From Apoda limacodes (taxonomy: Eukaryota > Arthropoda > Insecta > Lepidoptera > Limacodidae), in NCBI GenBank assembly GCA_946406115.1, contig OX291544.1, forward strand, positions 3,038,001 through 3,102,000: DNA of 64,000 nucleotides, read 5' to 3'. Below the pieces are notes generated by a model, which searched no databases, had not been told where the DNA came from, and saw nothing but the letters and a program-made list of their open reading frames with translations. Numbering within the stretch: position 1 is the first letter of the stretch; each line of letters begins with the position of its first letter. The position numbers and the translations under genes are program-made. This document shows, in pieces, positions 22,800-35,456 of this stretch.

Positions 22800-24019
22800 T
22801 CAAATCAATATGTTTTTTATAAGCCTTTCACAAAGGTTGCAAATAAAAATGATATTTTTTGAAGCATATGTTAGCAAACATACCCCTCTGTCCTTACGAT
22901 GAAGAAGTTTATATTGATCATTGTGTTCATCACTAATCATCGATAATACACATTCTTCACATTTTAATTTTGTAGATAAAAATTTTACAATAAATCCTGT
23001 AATATATGAAATGCGCTGTGTTGCAAACTCTGACAATATTATCAAATTTTCTGCTAAAAGTAATTCAGTCTCTTTTGAAATAAATTGAGCATCGTCTTCA
23101 TTGAACATAATATTCTTATTCGAGGTTAAATTTTTTTTTTTGGCATAAGACGAGAAAGATGCATGCAAAATAGGCACACTTTCTAATGCCACCAATTTGC
23201 CGGTATCACCTTCTATAAGTTCTCTATGCACCAATATTTTTTTATTATTGATTTTAGCTGTCTTGAGGTAGGAATATTACTCGATCCTCCGTGCGAGCGT
23301 ATGTTGAAAAATAACAACTCTAAATTGTCTTGGATTATTTTTAAAATGGGAAGTAAATTAATTTATCGGTTTCAATTAAATCTTTGTAAAGGTGAATAGC
23401 ACTTTGTATATTCACAAGAACACCTAAATCCAGTTTTTCTTTGAGAGCGTAAAATATTTTTTTTTAACACTTGACCATCTTTTTTTTCACTGACCTGTAA
23501 TTTTCCAAATAAATGGTGTACCTTTTCAAGCAATTCAAATATTTTATCTTTATTTCTAATAATAAGAGGCCGTTTAAAATGTTTTTGGTGAAGATTTCTT
23601 GAGTTAAAAACATCAAACAAATCGCTTATTAAATCAATAAACTCTGACTTACAAAATGATAAAGCTTCAGATACACTTTTACTAAGTAACTATGAATATA
23701 GCCGGACTTTCATTTTATTTTTTTCAAAGTTCAAATGTGAGTTACTTAATTTATTTCCTGAATGATACATTTCTGAGTTTTGTAATTTATTTAGCAAATC
23801 TAAATAAACCTAGGACACTTTCTTTTTGGACCATAATGCCGTTTTCCTGAAATGCATGTAAAGCATTTATGATCAGCTTCAGCAAGTGACATGGATCTAA
23901 AAAAACTGCAATTTTCTTTGTTTTATCACTATCACTGTAGGGATTACCAAATGTGCTGATATTATTGTGTTCATTCGAAAAATCACAACCCAAAATCGTC
24001 AGAGCTCTTACATTAACTG
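22800..24019 (-). pseudogene. P-element-like (THAP9-related) transposase relic (unit 2)
   Basis: Same relic as 9516-10735. It keeps the family histidine (VFLDPCHLLKLI; G at 23886 where unit 1 has T at 10602) and has V where unit 1 has E in DRGVCLL (22882). Frames 23787-23993, 23372-23620 and 22800-23234. Equally broken. Confidence 0.8.
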
Positions 24020-24601
24020 ATGGTGATAACTAATGTGTGCGAATACTACTACTTACAGTGTTTTCTTGATTTTCTTTTATAGATGTACTTAAGATGGAAA
24101 ATTTTTGACCTAAATTCAAAGACAAAAATTTAAGACAAGCACTAGGTTTTTTTGGTGTATATATTTGGAATACCAATTTATCCTTATTCCTTGTATTAAC
24201 ACTATGTAGGTCACTATTTTAAGCAAATAAATGCCAATTTTTGCGTATACACACTATACAAGTGTAGATATAGTGGCAAGGAACAGTTAAAATATCAATT
24301 CCCGTAAATAGTTCCCTAAGAATATGTCCCAATTTATAGATTGACAGTAATAGTTAGGTGCTCACCCACTTCTAAAGTACAACTGAAATAGTTAACCAGA
24401 AATAAGTACAACATATCTGTCTTAATTCAAAATATCTATTGGATGTATTTGATGTGACATTGAGTGTATCTTGAGATACGTTATGAATGAACTGGTTAAA
24501 AAATTCGGAACCCATACGGCAAACAAGATATCAGCTGCAAATCTTTGAGAGATATTGGCACAGTGATGCCATATGTACGGATTTGTCCGTACACGTACGA
24601 G

Positions 24602-25733
24602 ATTTCGAACAATTTCTCAGAACACATCCCAGTATAGAAGCGGTAGAATACACACAGGGAGGCAAAGTCTCTTCTTAGACTTAAGGGTTCGATACGGCTT
24701 GCGAGTTTGGGATCGTCAAAGATTCTCACAGCCCGTCGTTGAACCGAGTCAAAAGGGCCAAGCTGGTATTCGGGTGCACCCGCCCAGAGATGGAAGCAGT
24801 ACTCCATATGGGGCCGGATTTGCGACTTGTAAAGCAGCAATCTTAGCCCCGAAGTGAAATACTGCTTCGTTCTATTGAGTACACGAAGTCTTTCGGACGC
24901 CAGCTTCACCTTGTCTTGCAAATGATCTCAGAACTGAACATCGCTGGAGATGTCATCACCAAGGATCCCAATGCTCTTGTAAATGGAGAGGGGAGTGTTC
25001 TGGAATCGTGGGACCACAGTAAATGGGATTTTATTAGCGGTGAAAGGTGAAAGCTTCTTAGGGTTGAATCGGTCCAAGTTTACCCGTTCCCAGTCAGAGA
25101 CCTTGGTCAGTGTGGTCTCGATTCGAGACACAAGTTCTCCACGGTTTTCCTCCACGACGGAACGGGGGATGTTTGCACGGCCCGTGTAATAAGTGTCTCC
25201 AGTGCTGTCATCTGCATAGTATAGTTGATGTATAACATTTCATTGAAATGCAGTAGAAACAACGTAGGAGACAGTACAGAGCCTTGCGGAACACCAGCAT
25301 TATTGTGCATGCTATCAGAGCAACTACCGTCAACTACTACGTATGATAGCTAGCCACCCATTTGCACAAACCCTCAACTCCGTAAGATGGCAACTTCGAT
25401 AGAAGACCCCAGTGCCAGGCTCGATCGAACGCCTTCACTGTATCCAGGCTACATGCCAATGCCTCCCTCTGACTCTCAATGGCAAGTGCCCATCGGTGTG
25501 TGAGATACACTAAAAGGTCACCAGTAGAATGACCGTGGCGAAAGCCCTATTGACGGTTGCTGACCAAGTTGTGTTTTTAGGTATCTTAGGAGCTGCGTAT
25601 TGATCATACGCTCCATCACCTTGGAGACGAGAGGGGTAATAGCGATAGGCCTGTAATTCGATGGATCTGATCTATCGCCCTTTATGGGCACCGGGTGCCA
25701 CCGGGTGCCGGGTGGACAAAAATACTTCGACAA
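24602..25733 (-). mobile_element. LINE family A, antisense copy (unit 2)
   Basis: Same as 11318-12449 with three substitutions noted: 24702 C for T (T is ancestral by comparison with the sense LINE copy), 24894 C for T (Glu for Lys), and 24993 G for C (Pro for Ala in FQNTPLSIYKS; other members of this family usually have Pro). Confidence 0.85.
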
Positions 25734-28109
25734 TCCATTTTATTGGAATCCTAAGTTAAATGCTCGTAAAAATACGTCACTGAAATCACCAAAAGTCTTT
25801 GTACTTTTTTGTTTCCCAATAGCTTTTACAACAAATCCTTGTTAAGTTTACACAAGGCAAACGCCTCCTTGAATCGCTGGATACCATTTTCTTTTGCTTT
25901 TCTGACATTTGCGCTATCTTCAGACTGGCAAATAAGGCAAAGATTCCAGTTTATTTCGGCCTTTTTTTTTGTTTAGGTAAACTCACCGACCCAACAGCAC
26001 CTAACTCCATGTTTACTTGCTAACTGCTATATACATAGGGATGGAACTTAAAGTGTAGGATAAGTATGTATTATTTATTAGGTCTCTAACATAACCAAAT
26101 AAAACTAATTAGGTACATACACAGCCACTACGGTTCACAAACAGAGCGAGAGACTGAGTGACTGACGTGCGTGAGACGTCGTCGTTGAGTAGGTCATTCG
26201 GCCAATCTCCGTCTTGGTCGTCGCGAGCTCACCCTGGATATCGGTGATAACTTTGTTATTTTCTGACCGAATTTCAAAATAAAAAAAAATCTAGCTAATA
26301 AATGTGAAAATTTTATGTAGTACTTGGTTTTAAACCTGTCTATGTCATTCGCTACTTCAATTCAACAAAACTAAACATAAATTTGTTGAAAATTTACTTT
26401 TTTTCTGAAAAATAAATAAACTATGGTATTTACCGAAATTAATGTAAAACATTATATGTTAAGCATTTTTCACCTATGATATGACACCTTATTTGTTGAA
26501 ATCGGATAAGTGGTTATTGAGAAAATAACCAAACCCTGATACCCGGTCTCCGCGTATTTTTTCTCCCTCCCTCCCCCCTCAACCACTTTAGAACGCGACG
26601 ACCGATTTACTCGTATTATTCTCTAGAAAATCATGCTGAACACAACGATACCAGTTGTTGGTAGAAGACTCTTGAGTCCGACGGGAATCGTTATTTGACG
26701 ACTTTCTTAAAAGCGGCTAAATTATGTGTATATTTTTGCGTTTCTGGTAATATCAAAAGCAAAACGAAGCTGTTTTTGACATTTCGGGGGAAATTTACAA
26801 CAGTTGATGTTCACAGTCAAATTAAACAGCAACAAGCGTAATAGTGGTTTGATGCCATACCCCTTTTGTTTTTCTACACTCCTTCCACTGGTATCAATCA
26901 TACAGCAAGTATTTGCTATTATGGGTAGTGCAGTTGACCCCGTGGCTCAAGAGACCCCCCTTTGCCCTACATTAATTATTTACTCTACTGCCTTTCAGGT
27001 AAAGAAAAACATTGTAAGGAAAACTGCATAGTTAAAAAAAACGTATTTGAAGTCCACAATTAGCGTTGGGCTCGCGTGACAGACTATGGCCCAAATTACC
27101 CTCGCCTTAGGCCTCGCCTTACCCCAACGGTGGGGTAGTATGTGGCTGGTAAGGTAAGAAAGGAGGGTAATATATCAGTTAATCAGTCAAATTTAATCAT
27201 CAAATCGATTTATTTGCCCTGGTGCGGCACATGAATAGAACTATAGGTAACTAAAGGTTAATAAAATATATGTACTTATTTCGATTAATGTTCAAATTCT
27301 AAAGCGTAAAAATTTTAAATTAGACTCCTTAAATTTTTAACGACCACCACCTACGCGCCTTGCGATGGAAAACATTTATGAATAGCATTTTATTAGACAC
27401 ACGTACGACGTGAATATTAAAGCATCGTAATAAAACTCAGAACCGCATTTTTATGATTACTGTTTGTCTTTGAAACAATCAACAGAAGTCATATCAATAA
27501 AATCGGAATCAATATGCGAAGGTTATGCAACACTGGGCGTGGTCAGTGGGTACCCCGCTAAAGTCTCATTTTCTGAGCTCCTTCGTGTTATGTTATGTAC
27601 GTTAATTCGTCGATTATAGCTGTCATAAGACAGCAGTCGTTAAGCCTGTCCATAGGCCTTGTAGCGGCTTTAAAATTCAGACACTCCAGTGGTCACTAGA
27701 TCGACAACGTCCGCCCGCCCACACTAGACCATCGTAGTTAACTGTATTGCCTAAGACTGTTCATCTGAAAGGATTGGTCTGTGCCTTTGAAGTGGAGCGT
27801 ATAACAAGCAGTAACAAAAATAATAAAACCTACAAATAGAAAATAAAAAACAAAGTACACGATATAGGTATGTAATCCGCACGCGTCCAGAATGGGACGG
27901 AACCTTGCCTAAGTGAATTAAAAATTACTGTTTTAGTTGGTTCTAGTGTCTAGAGTCTAGACTGTGAATTAAAGTAATCAAAGAGGTTTAAATATTTGAC
28001 ACTTGTTTTATTTATACAATCTGAGTGATAATCAATTTATTGATGACGTGAGTTTGGCCATCACACACACATGCTGTGAATACTTCCTACCTAGGATTCT
28101 ATATAAATT

Positions 28110-28122
28110 ATATATATATATT

Positions 28123-28177
<55 letters not shown>

Positions 28178-28184
28178 TATATAA
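28110..28184. repeat. TA dinucleotide microsatellite (unit 2)
   Basis: Counterpart of 14826-14900, same length and same interruptions. Confidence 0.9.
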
Positions 28185-29378
28185 ATTTAGGAACTAGAGA
28201 AGAACAATGGCGAAAGAACAAAGAAGTATTTCTTTTACAGAGCGGATAAACATTCGTTGTTTTCTTATTTAATGTAAAAGTTTGGAGTGAGGATTTTCAG
28301 GCACAAGTTTTCTTAGATTTGTGGTAGTTAGACTAAAATTCTAAATTATTTTATGTTTGTCATAAAATGATGACAAGAATGAGGAAAGAAGATCATCAGA
28401 CAGAAACTGTTGAAAAAGAAAAATTAACTCCCTTGCGGCGGCCATTTGGAACCGTCCGAAAAGTATGGCATGGTGATGTTCGTGAATGGCTACTCGACGA
28501 TGATTAGCTGTGCAAAAATTAGCTTGGTACAATGGTTGAATTGTTTTTTTTTTTTAATTAATGTGTTCGCGTCTGTATGGCGGGCTGTAAGTCACACCGG
28601 AGAAGTATGGCATTACGCTACCGCCTACTTTTTTTTTATCGACTATCGAAAAATCAAGGATTTTTGTGGAACAAATCGTTCGACACTCGTATTTATCCGA
28701 CACGTTCGACTAACGCCCACACGATTGGGCCGCCGGTACCAGCGCTATGACCATCATTTTTCCTTGTCGTCATTCTAATAGTCTAGTGTAGGACATGAAT
28801 GATGAATGAATAGGAATTAATTCCCGGTACTGTGCTAAAATGAACTATTCCCTAAGCGTAATCGGTCTCGTTCTGTTCGGATATGTGCGACAGCAAAGGA
28901 CCAAACTATGGATAAGAGAGAATGAAATAAATGCTTGGCGTAATCGTTCGGTCACAGCGCTGGAAAGAATTTACTTCTATCTCAGTTGTTTTTACGATAG
29001 ACGCATGAGTGAGAGCGGGATGCGCGTCTGAACTATGACCGCGAAACCTAAGAAATGTAAGACCTAAGCGTTTCGTGCCTTGTATGAATTACAACTTCAA
29101 AGCCCAGAATATAAGATCTATTTAACGAAAGAATAGTATAAGTCAATCTAGTACCTGAATTAATTCAGTCAGTAATGTTTCATAGTTCATTCATACTTTT
29201 TGTTTTTTATTGTCACTCAAGTTACGGAATGCGTGTTATTTATATTATATGTAGTGTTTAATGTATGTGCATGGTAAGGACTAAATATGTATTTTAACTC
29301 TAAATATTAAATGTGTGCTTAAATAAATTAATAAATAATGTCTGTAATGTAATAATGTAATAGGTTTAACTCCAAAAT

Positions 29379-30454
29379 TCTTAAATTTTTTTGCCAATTA
29401 TTTCTCCGACCGAAAACAGTTTGTAAAACTCAATGGGTACAGTTCTGAGCTTTACGGGACTACGTCAGGAATAAGCAAGGATAGTACGCTTGGGCCAACG
29501 CAGTTCCTAATATTTATAAACGACCTGCCGAGTGCTGTCAGGTCGGCTAAATGTTCTATGTTTGCTGACGACGTCAAACTATTTCTAAGCATCAGTGATC
29601 CTGACGACAGCCAACTTTTGCAAAATAACTTCGACGGCGTGTGTTGAATGGAGTTGTAAAAATCACTTAGAACTAAATTTATCAAAGTGTAAAGTGATGA
29701 CTTTTGCTCGTTCACGGTCGCCGCACTCACACAACTACGTCGTCGATGGTGCTTTGCTAACGCGAGTTGAAGAAATTTGTGATTTAGAAATTATTCTAGA
29801 TAATAATCTTACGTTTAATAACCACATAATTAATATATGTAATAAAGCTTTTAGGGCTCTTGGTTTTGTTATGCGCCAAACTGCATGTTTGAATAACAAT
29901 GACACAAGTGCACCTGTCGTGGCACTGTACAATGCATACGTACGAAATATATAAGAGTATCTATGACCCACAAGAAACTAAATACATACTCTTAGTGGAG
30001 AAAGTCCAACATAAATTTGCCAGATATTTATATAGAAAAATGTACGGGTGTTATCCCTTATTTATTTCCTTCTCTGTTCGTCGGGGAATGGTAGGAATAG
30101 ACACCCTAGAGGTAAGACGTAAGATGGCACTGCTGGAACATTTTTATCTACACTTTTTATTTTAGTGTGTTAGCACCACGGGCCAGTGCTTTGGGACCAG
30201 TTCGCGACCGCGCGCTCTGTTCGTCTCACACCCCGCTCGGACGGAACACGCCCGACAGTCGACTACCTCTCAGGCGTGTCATCTGCTTAACTCCATGATC
30301 GCTCAGCACTCGGAAACCGACATTTTTGCCATGTCATACAATATGTTTTAGCCTACAAAATTTTAAATATTTATACAAATTAGTTCTTAAATTTACTTAC
30401 TGCACGCGTTGAGTAAAACTTTAAGTGTAGTATTTAATTGTAAATAATAAATAA
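29379..30454 (+). mobile_element. LINE family B, RT to 3' end (unit 2)
   Basis: Copy of 16095-17170; no difference noticed. The main surviving frame is 29595-29954. Confidence 0.8.
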
Positions 30455-30659
30455 ATGCATAAGTAGTATCCGACTATGCATCTAGGATCTAGGATATCTC
30501 TGAGCGATAGGTTTAGGGAAGTATATATTTTAACTTTAGCGGTGCAGTACTTTTATACTACTTTTATAAGTACATAAAAATATCAATAGTTTCAGTAAGA
30601 AAAGTGACGTTCGCAAAGTAAATACCACAGGGAAATTAAGCTGTTGGTGCATGATACAC

Positions 30660-30719
30660 GTCGACACAAAATTTGTAACTCTTTCATTGGGCAATGTAAA
30701 CACTATAACAACAAAGTTC
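30660..30719 (-). CDS. Possible DEG/ENaC channel exon, duplicated (unit 2 copy)
   Basis: Identical to 17376-17435. This copy is nearer the confirmed exon at 34545-34662 (about 3.8 kb downstream of it on the minus strand), so it would be the first used in a transcript. Same reservations about the weak acceptor. Confidence 0.3.
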
Positions 30720-30828
30720 CTATTAATATTCAAAAGCTATCAATGAGTAAATTTAAATGTTTTATCAATTAACTTTTATGTAAAAAGCATACTATAAAAT
30801 TGACCGTGTAAATGATAAATTTTCAATG

Positions 30829-31122
30829 GGACGCATTAGTAAACCAAATTAAAATGGCAATAATATAAAATTGTATGGTTTAAATTTTTTATTTAAAACA
30901 TTGATGAGTGTATTTGTATTGCTTTTTAAGATAATATATACTAATTATGTTGTTAACTAAATGTTTATTTTAAAAGAGTAACTATCGAGTTTCTTGCCGG
31001 ATTCTTCTCGATAGAAATCACCATTTATAAAGCCAGGGTTCAGATAATATTATTTAATGACTTTGACGATGCAAAAGTGATTTTTAAAACCTAATTTGAA
31101 TAAAAAAATGACTGACTTTGTA
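30829..31122 (+). repeat. LINE 3' tail repeat (unit 2)
   Basis: Copy of 17545-17838 with no difference noticed. Confidence 0.7.
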
Positions 31123-31437
31123 TAAATCAAAACACCGTTGTTTTACTGGTCACATGTTAAATATATTCACTAAAGTTATAATCTTAGATATTAAGGTACC
31201 GATGTCGCTAAGAATTTTAGTATGGATCAGCTGATAACGCCATAGACCACGTGCATTTACTGTATTCAGTTTTATCGTAATGATAGTTTAGTTTCCATTA
31301 TTAATTTTATTATTGATTATTTATAATTATTACTTACTACGTGTTTCATAATTATATCTGGTTTTTTTTTTTATTCTAAAGTATAATTTTTTGATTCGAA
31401 GTTGGACATCTAAGGTCACTGTCTCACTTAGTGTTTT

Positions 31438-31478
31438 GTCGCAGTCGCAGTCGCAGTCGCAGTCGCAGTCGCAGTGTC
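31438..31478. repeat. GTCGCA hexanucleotide repeat (unit 2)
   Basis: Same copy number as 18154-18194. Confidence 0.95.
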
Positions 31479-31701
31479 GCGAAACACAAATCTCACCATC
31501 ACTGGTATAAGTAGATAAATAATCTCAATAACCGTAATGACTGATCCTCCAAAACTGAGAGAAAAAATTCCGCCGTAAGTAGCTGAAAATAAAATTAAAA
31601 CTTAACAACATACATTTAATACACCTATGTAAGTTATTAGTTATGCCTATCGGTCGGTTGATACATAATATTAACATATTCCATAAAAATATCGAATAAC
31701 C

Positions 31702-31760
31702 GCGATATGATATTATATATACGTTATATATATAACGTATATATCGTTATATATTATCGC
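31702..31760. repeat. AT-rich palindrome, 59 bp (unit 2)
   Basis: Copy of 18418-18476. Confidence 0.8.
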
Positions 31761-32168
31761 AGTATATTCGTTAATTATCTTCACGCTAAATCAACATGTT
31801 GAATAAAATTTAATAAATACTTACCTATAAAATATTCAAAGTCAAAAAGAAGTGTCAGCTTATAGCAGTTACACATCGGCTTGGTGTAGTAGACTTGTAC
31901 AGAAGACAAGTGGCTTTCTTTATTAACTTTTCTGTAAATAAATGAACAAAATAAAATTAGTCTGTTGTATTTTAGTTATATATAAAGGTTAAGCTTTTAT
32001 ATTAAAAATAAACGTGATTTAAAAAAAATAAGCTTTTATATTTTGGTTAAAAGAACTAAAAAGTTGATTTCTATGACGAAGTGACCGGTTTTCGTCATCA
32101 AATCCTATCATCTAAGATCCAAATACTTGTCACGAATATTTAAACGAGCTTGAACTCGATAGAGTTGC

Positions 32169-32272
32169 GTGTTGTTTTCTGACGGAGTTCCCATGCCCAC
32201 TTTCCGGCTTCATCATTAGACCAGCTCTGAAATTAGTTTATTGCATTGTCATCCCATTTACATATGTCATGT
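32169..32272. repeat. Dispersed repeat fragment, SINE-like (unit 2)
   Basis: Copy of 18885-18988. Confidence 0.45.
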
Positions 32273-34143
32273 ATTCTAATAATTTAGCTACTTTAGGGAA
32301 TTTGTGCTGGCAACACAGATACTTTTTCTGTATTTTAAACGCCTTAAATAGCAGAACAAATACGCAGAGCAGACAGTTCTCGGTTGACGCTTGTCTTAGA
32401 TAATACATAATTTGTTGATTGTTAAAGTAACTACAGTTGATTAAAAATTCTTGACATGTCAATTTGGTATAATAATTAAACAAATTGTCTAACCAGTGCA
32501 TTAAGGTTATTTTACTTCATAATACATATATGTTTATGCCAAATTTCAGGTTATTTGAACACCGGGAATTGGGTCAAATAGAACTTGCAACAATTGATTA
32601 CACACCCACAGACACCTTTATGTCCGAACTAAATAAAAGCTGCAACGAAACCTATTTCCGTAGTCAATCAAGATATTTTATAGTTTCGCCATGTCTGTTT
32701 CGTCTTTCTGCGAAGACTGTTAGTACTAGAAAGCTATTATTTGGCATGGATGTGTGATATTTTTACGTCCCCTGTACAGTTAAAGCCCCCATAGTGTGGG
32801 GTATCGTTCAAAACTATATTGTGGGTGTGCGAAAACCATTTTTGCAATATAGGGATCCAATTAACTTTAAGCTTTTAGTGCTTTGTATTTGTCAAATGCC
32901 CTTCCCCTGCGAACTAAGTGGTTGTTTATAGATTCATGTGAAATAATTTACGGTAAAATAATGTATTTGAAAATCGAAATTATAATATTATAATTATTGA
33001 GTCTTTAGAGGCCTTGGGAATCATTTACGACTACTTTTTAGGGTAATATCCCAAATAGCAAGTAATAATTATAAGTGTGTTTAGTTTTATGTCGTTTTTA
33101 TATCAGTCTAGGTGAATGTCGTGTGTACTTGCAGTAATCTTTCTCAGCCAATCGTAAGATTGAACAGCCTAATATTGATAATATTCTAGTAGCTTGTTAG
33201 CCGTATAGGCTAATATTGTTCTACATCCTTTATCTTACTAGCCTGATCAAGCTTAGAAAATTTTTACGTAAGACGGAACGCACTTACTACTTGTTTTGTA
33301 ATAGCGGTGTGTTTGGTAAGTAAAAAACTTATAATAATGTTGATTTTGTGTTTATATAAAGAACTAAATTAATTCAGATAATGTCAGTTCGGTACATATA
33401 ATTTTAGGTAACATATTGAAAGTAGTAACTGCATTCGTATGGGGAATTACTATTTACTGTAAATATTAAATTATATATTTGTTATTTTGTTATTACTTTG
33501 TCATTATTAAAAATCCGTAAAGTTCAAGCGCATTCTGAGACTATTGTAAAAACGTTTGTCTTTTGTTAGTTGTGAGCTAAATTACGCCATTTTATATTAA
33601 AATGAGGGTCCTTCGCAATTTTACATTAAACCTTCCATCTGATACTGTCAGTGTACATTGTCAAACACCAATTTAGGTTTTTTAATTTAATTAAGGTCAA
33701 AGGGCTTTAATAAATGAATTCTTAACTTCTAAAGTAGCCATTACTTAATTTATGAATACCTTCTTTTTAAGAACTTTTCTCACATTTTTTTTTAATACAG
33801 TACAATATTATGTGATGGCGAACATAGTGTAAGACTATGTAAATGAAAAAAATGTATTCCCAAAGTTAATATAAAATCAAACAAGCTTACTTATAATTGT
33901 CTTTCACAGTGTATAAAAAGTATGTTTATTTAATATCACTGTTATATCGATCAATCCTATGCTGCTGATTTTATATTTGTTTTGAATAAGAGTAAAAACC
34001 ATGTATTTAAAGTGCTCTTACGCTTGTAAAATATAACACTATCTATTATACAATAACATTTAGAAAACCCATTATAAAATCAAACAAGCTTAAAAGATGT
34101 GGATATAAAGTCACAGTTTTTCTTAACTAAGGTCAGTTTTAGT

Positions 34144-34544
34144 AAATGATATTGTAGCTTATAAAACTCTTACAGAATAAGACTACGTGATAAGCCCAAA
34201 CGTCATTAAAACCATTCTGGCTTATTTGTGATCAAAGAGCGTTGGCATGTTCTTAAACAATTTTTAATGTGATATAAGTCTTCCAGAAGGAAAGCTGCGC
34301 ATTCTGAGACTACTTTGCAAGTTGGGATCTGTGTATGTATGTATATACGTGATCTTTTTTAGGGATCGGTTATCTTAGGAACCAACAGACCGATTTGCTT
34401 CATAGATCGATCAACGATTCCCCTTTAGTCGGAACCAAACTGTTTATTTTTCAGAAATATATAATCACCTGCTTGTCAATCATTATTTAAATTTAAGTGT
34501 TTACTGCGTATGTTTGAAAAGGAAATTATTTACTTATAACTTAC
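34144..34544. other. Single-copy sequence between the duplication and the channel exon
   Basis: No coding signal. GCGCATTCTGAGACTA near 34300 also occurs inside the unit (near 20246 and 33530), a short older repeat. Probably intron of the minus-strand channel gene. Confidence 0.4.
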
Positions 34545-34662
34545 ATAGCACTTTCTGGAAAACTGCTGGACACAAATGGCATTAAGTCAAAGGTCACGCT
34601 GTAACCTTTGTCACGGCACTCTATGTAACAAGGCGGATGGCAAATGTCCGTACGGGTCGTAG
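34545..34662 (-). CDS. DEG/ENaC (pickpocket-type) channel, exon C
   Basis: A 118 bp exon with acceptor TGTGTTTTCAG and donor GTAAGT. It begins with two bases that complete the Gly/Ala codon left by exon B and ends with two bases of a codon. The open frame contains TRTDICHPPCYIECRDKGYS, the CxPPC cysteine motif followed by Tyr that lies late in the extracellular domain of DEG/ENaC sodium channels. These proteins form trimeric amiloride-type cation channels in the plasma membrane; in insects the pickpocket family serves touch, salt, water and pheromone sensing. The tandem duplication begins about 400 bp further along the gene. The function of this particular member cannot be told. Confidence 0.8.
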
Positions 34663-35399
34663 CTGAAAACACAATAGTACATCTTATTATAACTACAGGA
34701 AATCTGGTATTACAACAAGTCTTGACTGGTGTTGGCCCGAGCTAACTGTCTATTAAAACGACTTTTTTTAATACAGTTGCAAAAAAAATACATAAAATTT
34801 TAATCCGATCTGTACGAGAAACGTTAAATAGTTCCTCATTTAGTGGGCAAATGAATTTCGATTGTTCTAATAAAATATTAAATAAGATTCATGTACACAC
34901 TTCATTTTATATTAAGAAGTTACTATACCACTAAAGTTACCAGTTAACAGTTAACGGTTAACAGGGCGGCACGTGCCATTTGCACCTAACTATATACAAA
35001 ATAAAATAAAACAAATGACGCGTAAACTGCGTTCATAAAAGATTCTTTAAATATAAATTATTGCTATTAATTTACTTTTACTTTGTACAATAATAAACCA
35101 TATACATATATTCATGAGTTCTAAATTTGAAATTACACCCTAGCGGTATAAATATAATTTGCTTTCTATTGTGCTATTGATATACTAATCTACTATTGGC
35201 AGTATTTTTTTATTTGTTAAGGTATAAAGTAATAGTTCGTAATCGTTCATTTTCCGTACACGAAACATTTCCGAGCGGCGGAATTAAATAACAAAGTGCT
35301 ACGTTTATAAAACTAGTGCTAGGTACCATTTTTAAGCGAGTTTATTTGGAGGTATATATTGTCTCAGTTGGTACATTTTCTTACTGCACCAACACTTAC
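34663..35399. other. Intron of the channel gene
   Basis: AT-rich intron between exons C and B. It contains a short run of GTTAAC-like units (AGTTAACAGTTAACGGTTAA near 34944). No insertion recognised. Confidence 0.5.
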
Positions 35400-35456
35400 C
35401 AGTCATGTTATTCAGACACATCAAGTCCTTAAATTCGCAAACTGGGCTTTGTTTTT
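35400..35456 (-). CDS. DEG/ENaC (pickpocket-type) channel, exon B
   Basis: A 57 bp exon with acceptor CTTTTGTTGCAG and donor GTAAGT, phase 1 at both ends. It is joined to exon A without frame change: YPR, then EKQSPVCEFKDLMCL, then NNMT. The P-x-C-x-F/L-x-D-L-x-C-L pattern is typical of the region after CGCxPxxYP in insect pickpocket channels. The small size, both consensus splice sites and the phase match on both sides make chance very unlikely. Confidence 0.8.

Larger units (their letters stand above)
20857..34140. repeat. Tandem duplication unit 2 (13,284 bp)
   Basis: Head-to-tail copy of 7573-20856. The two units abut at 20856/20857. The match extends three bases beyond the unit end: AGT at 34141-34143 equals 7573-7575 and 20857-20859, so the junction shows 3 bp of microhomology. 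After 34143 the sequence is single-copy. Confidence 0.95.

Noticed and set aside
7573..34140. The large repeat as the two LTRs or arms of one giant mobile element
   Set aside because: The units abut directly with no unique sequence between them and their ends have no transposon termini.
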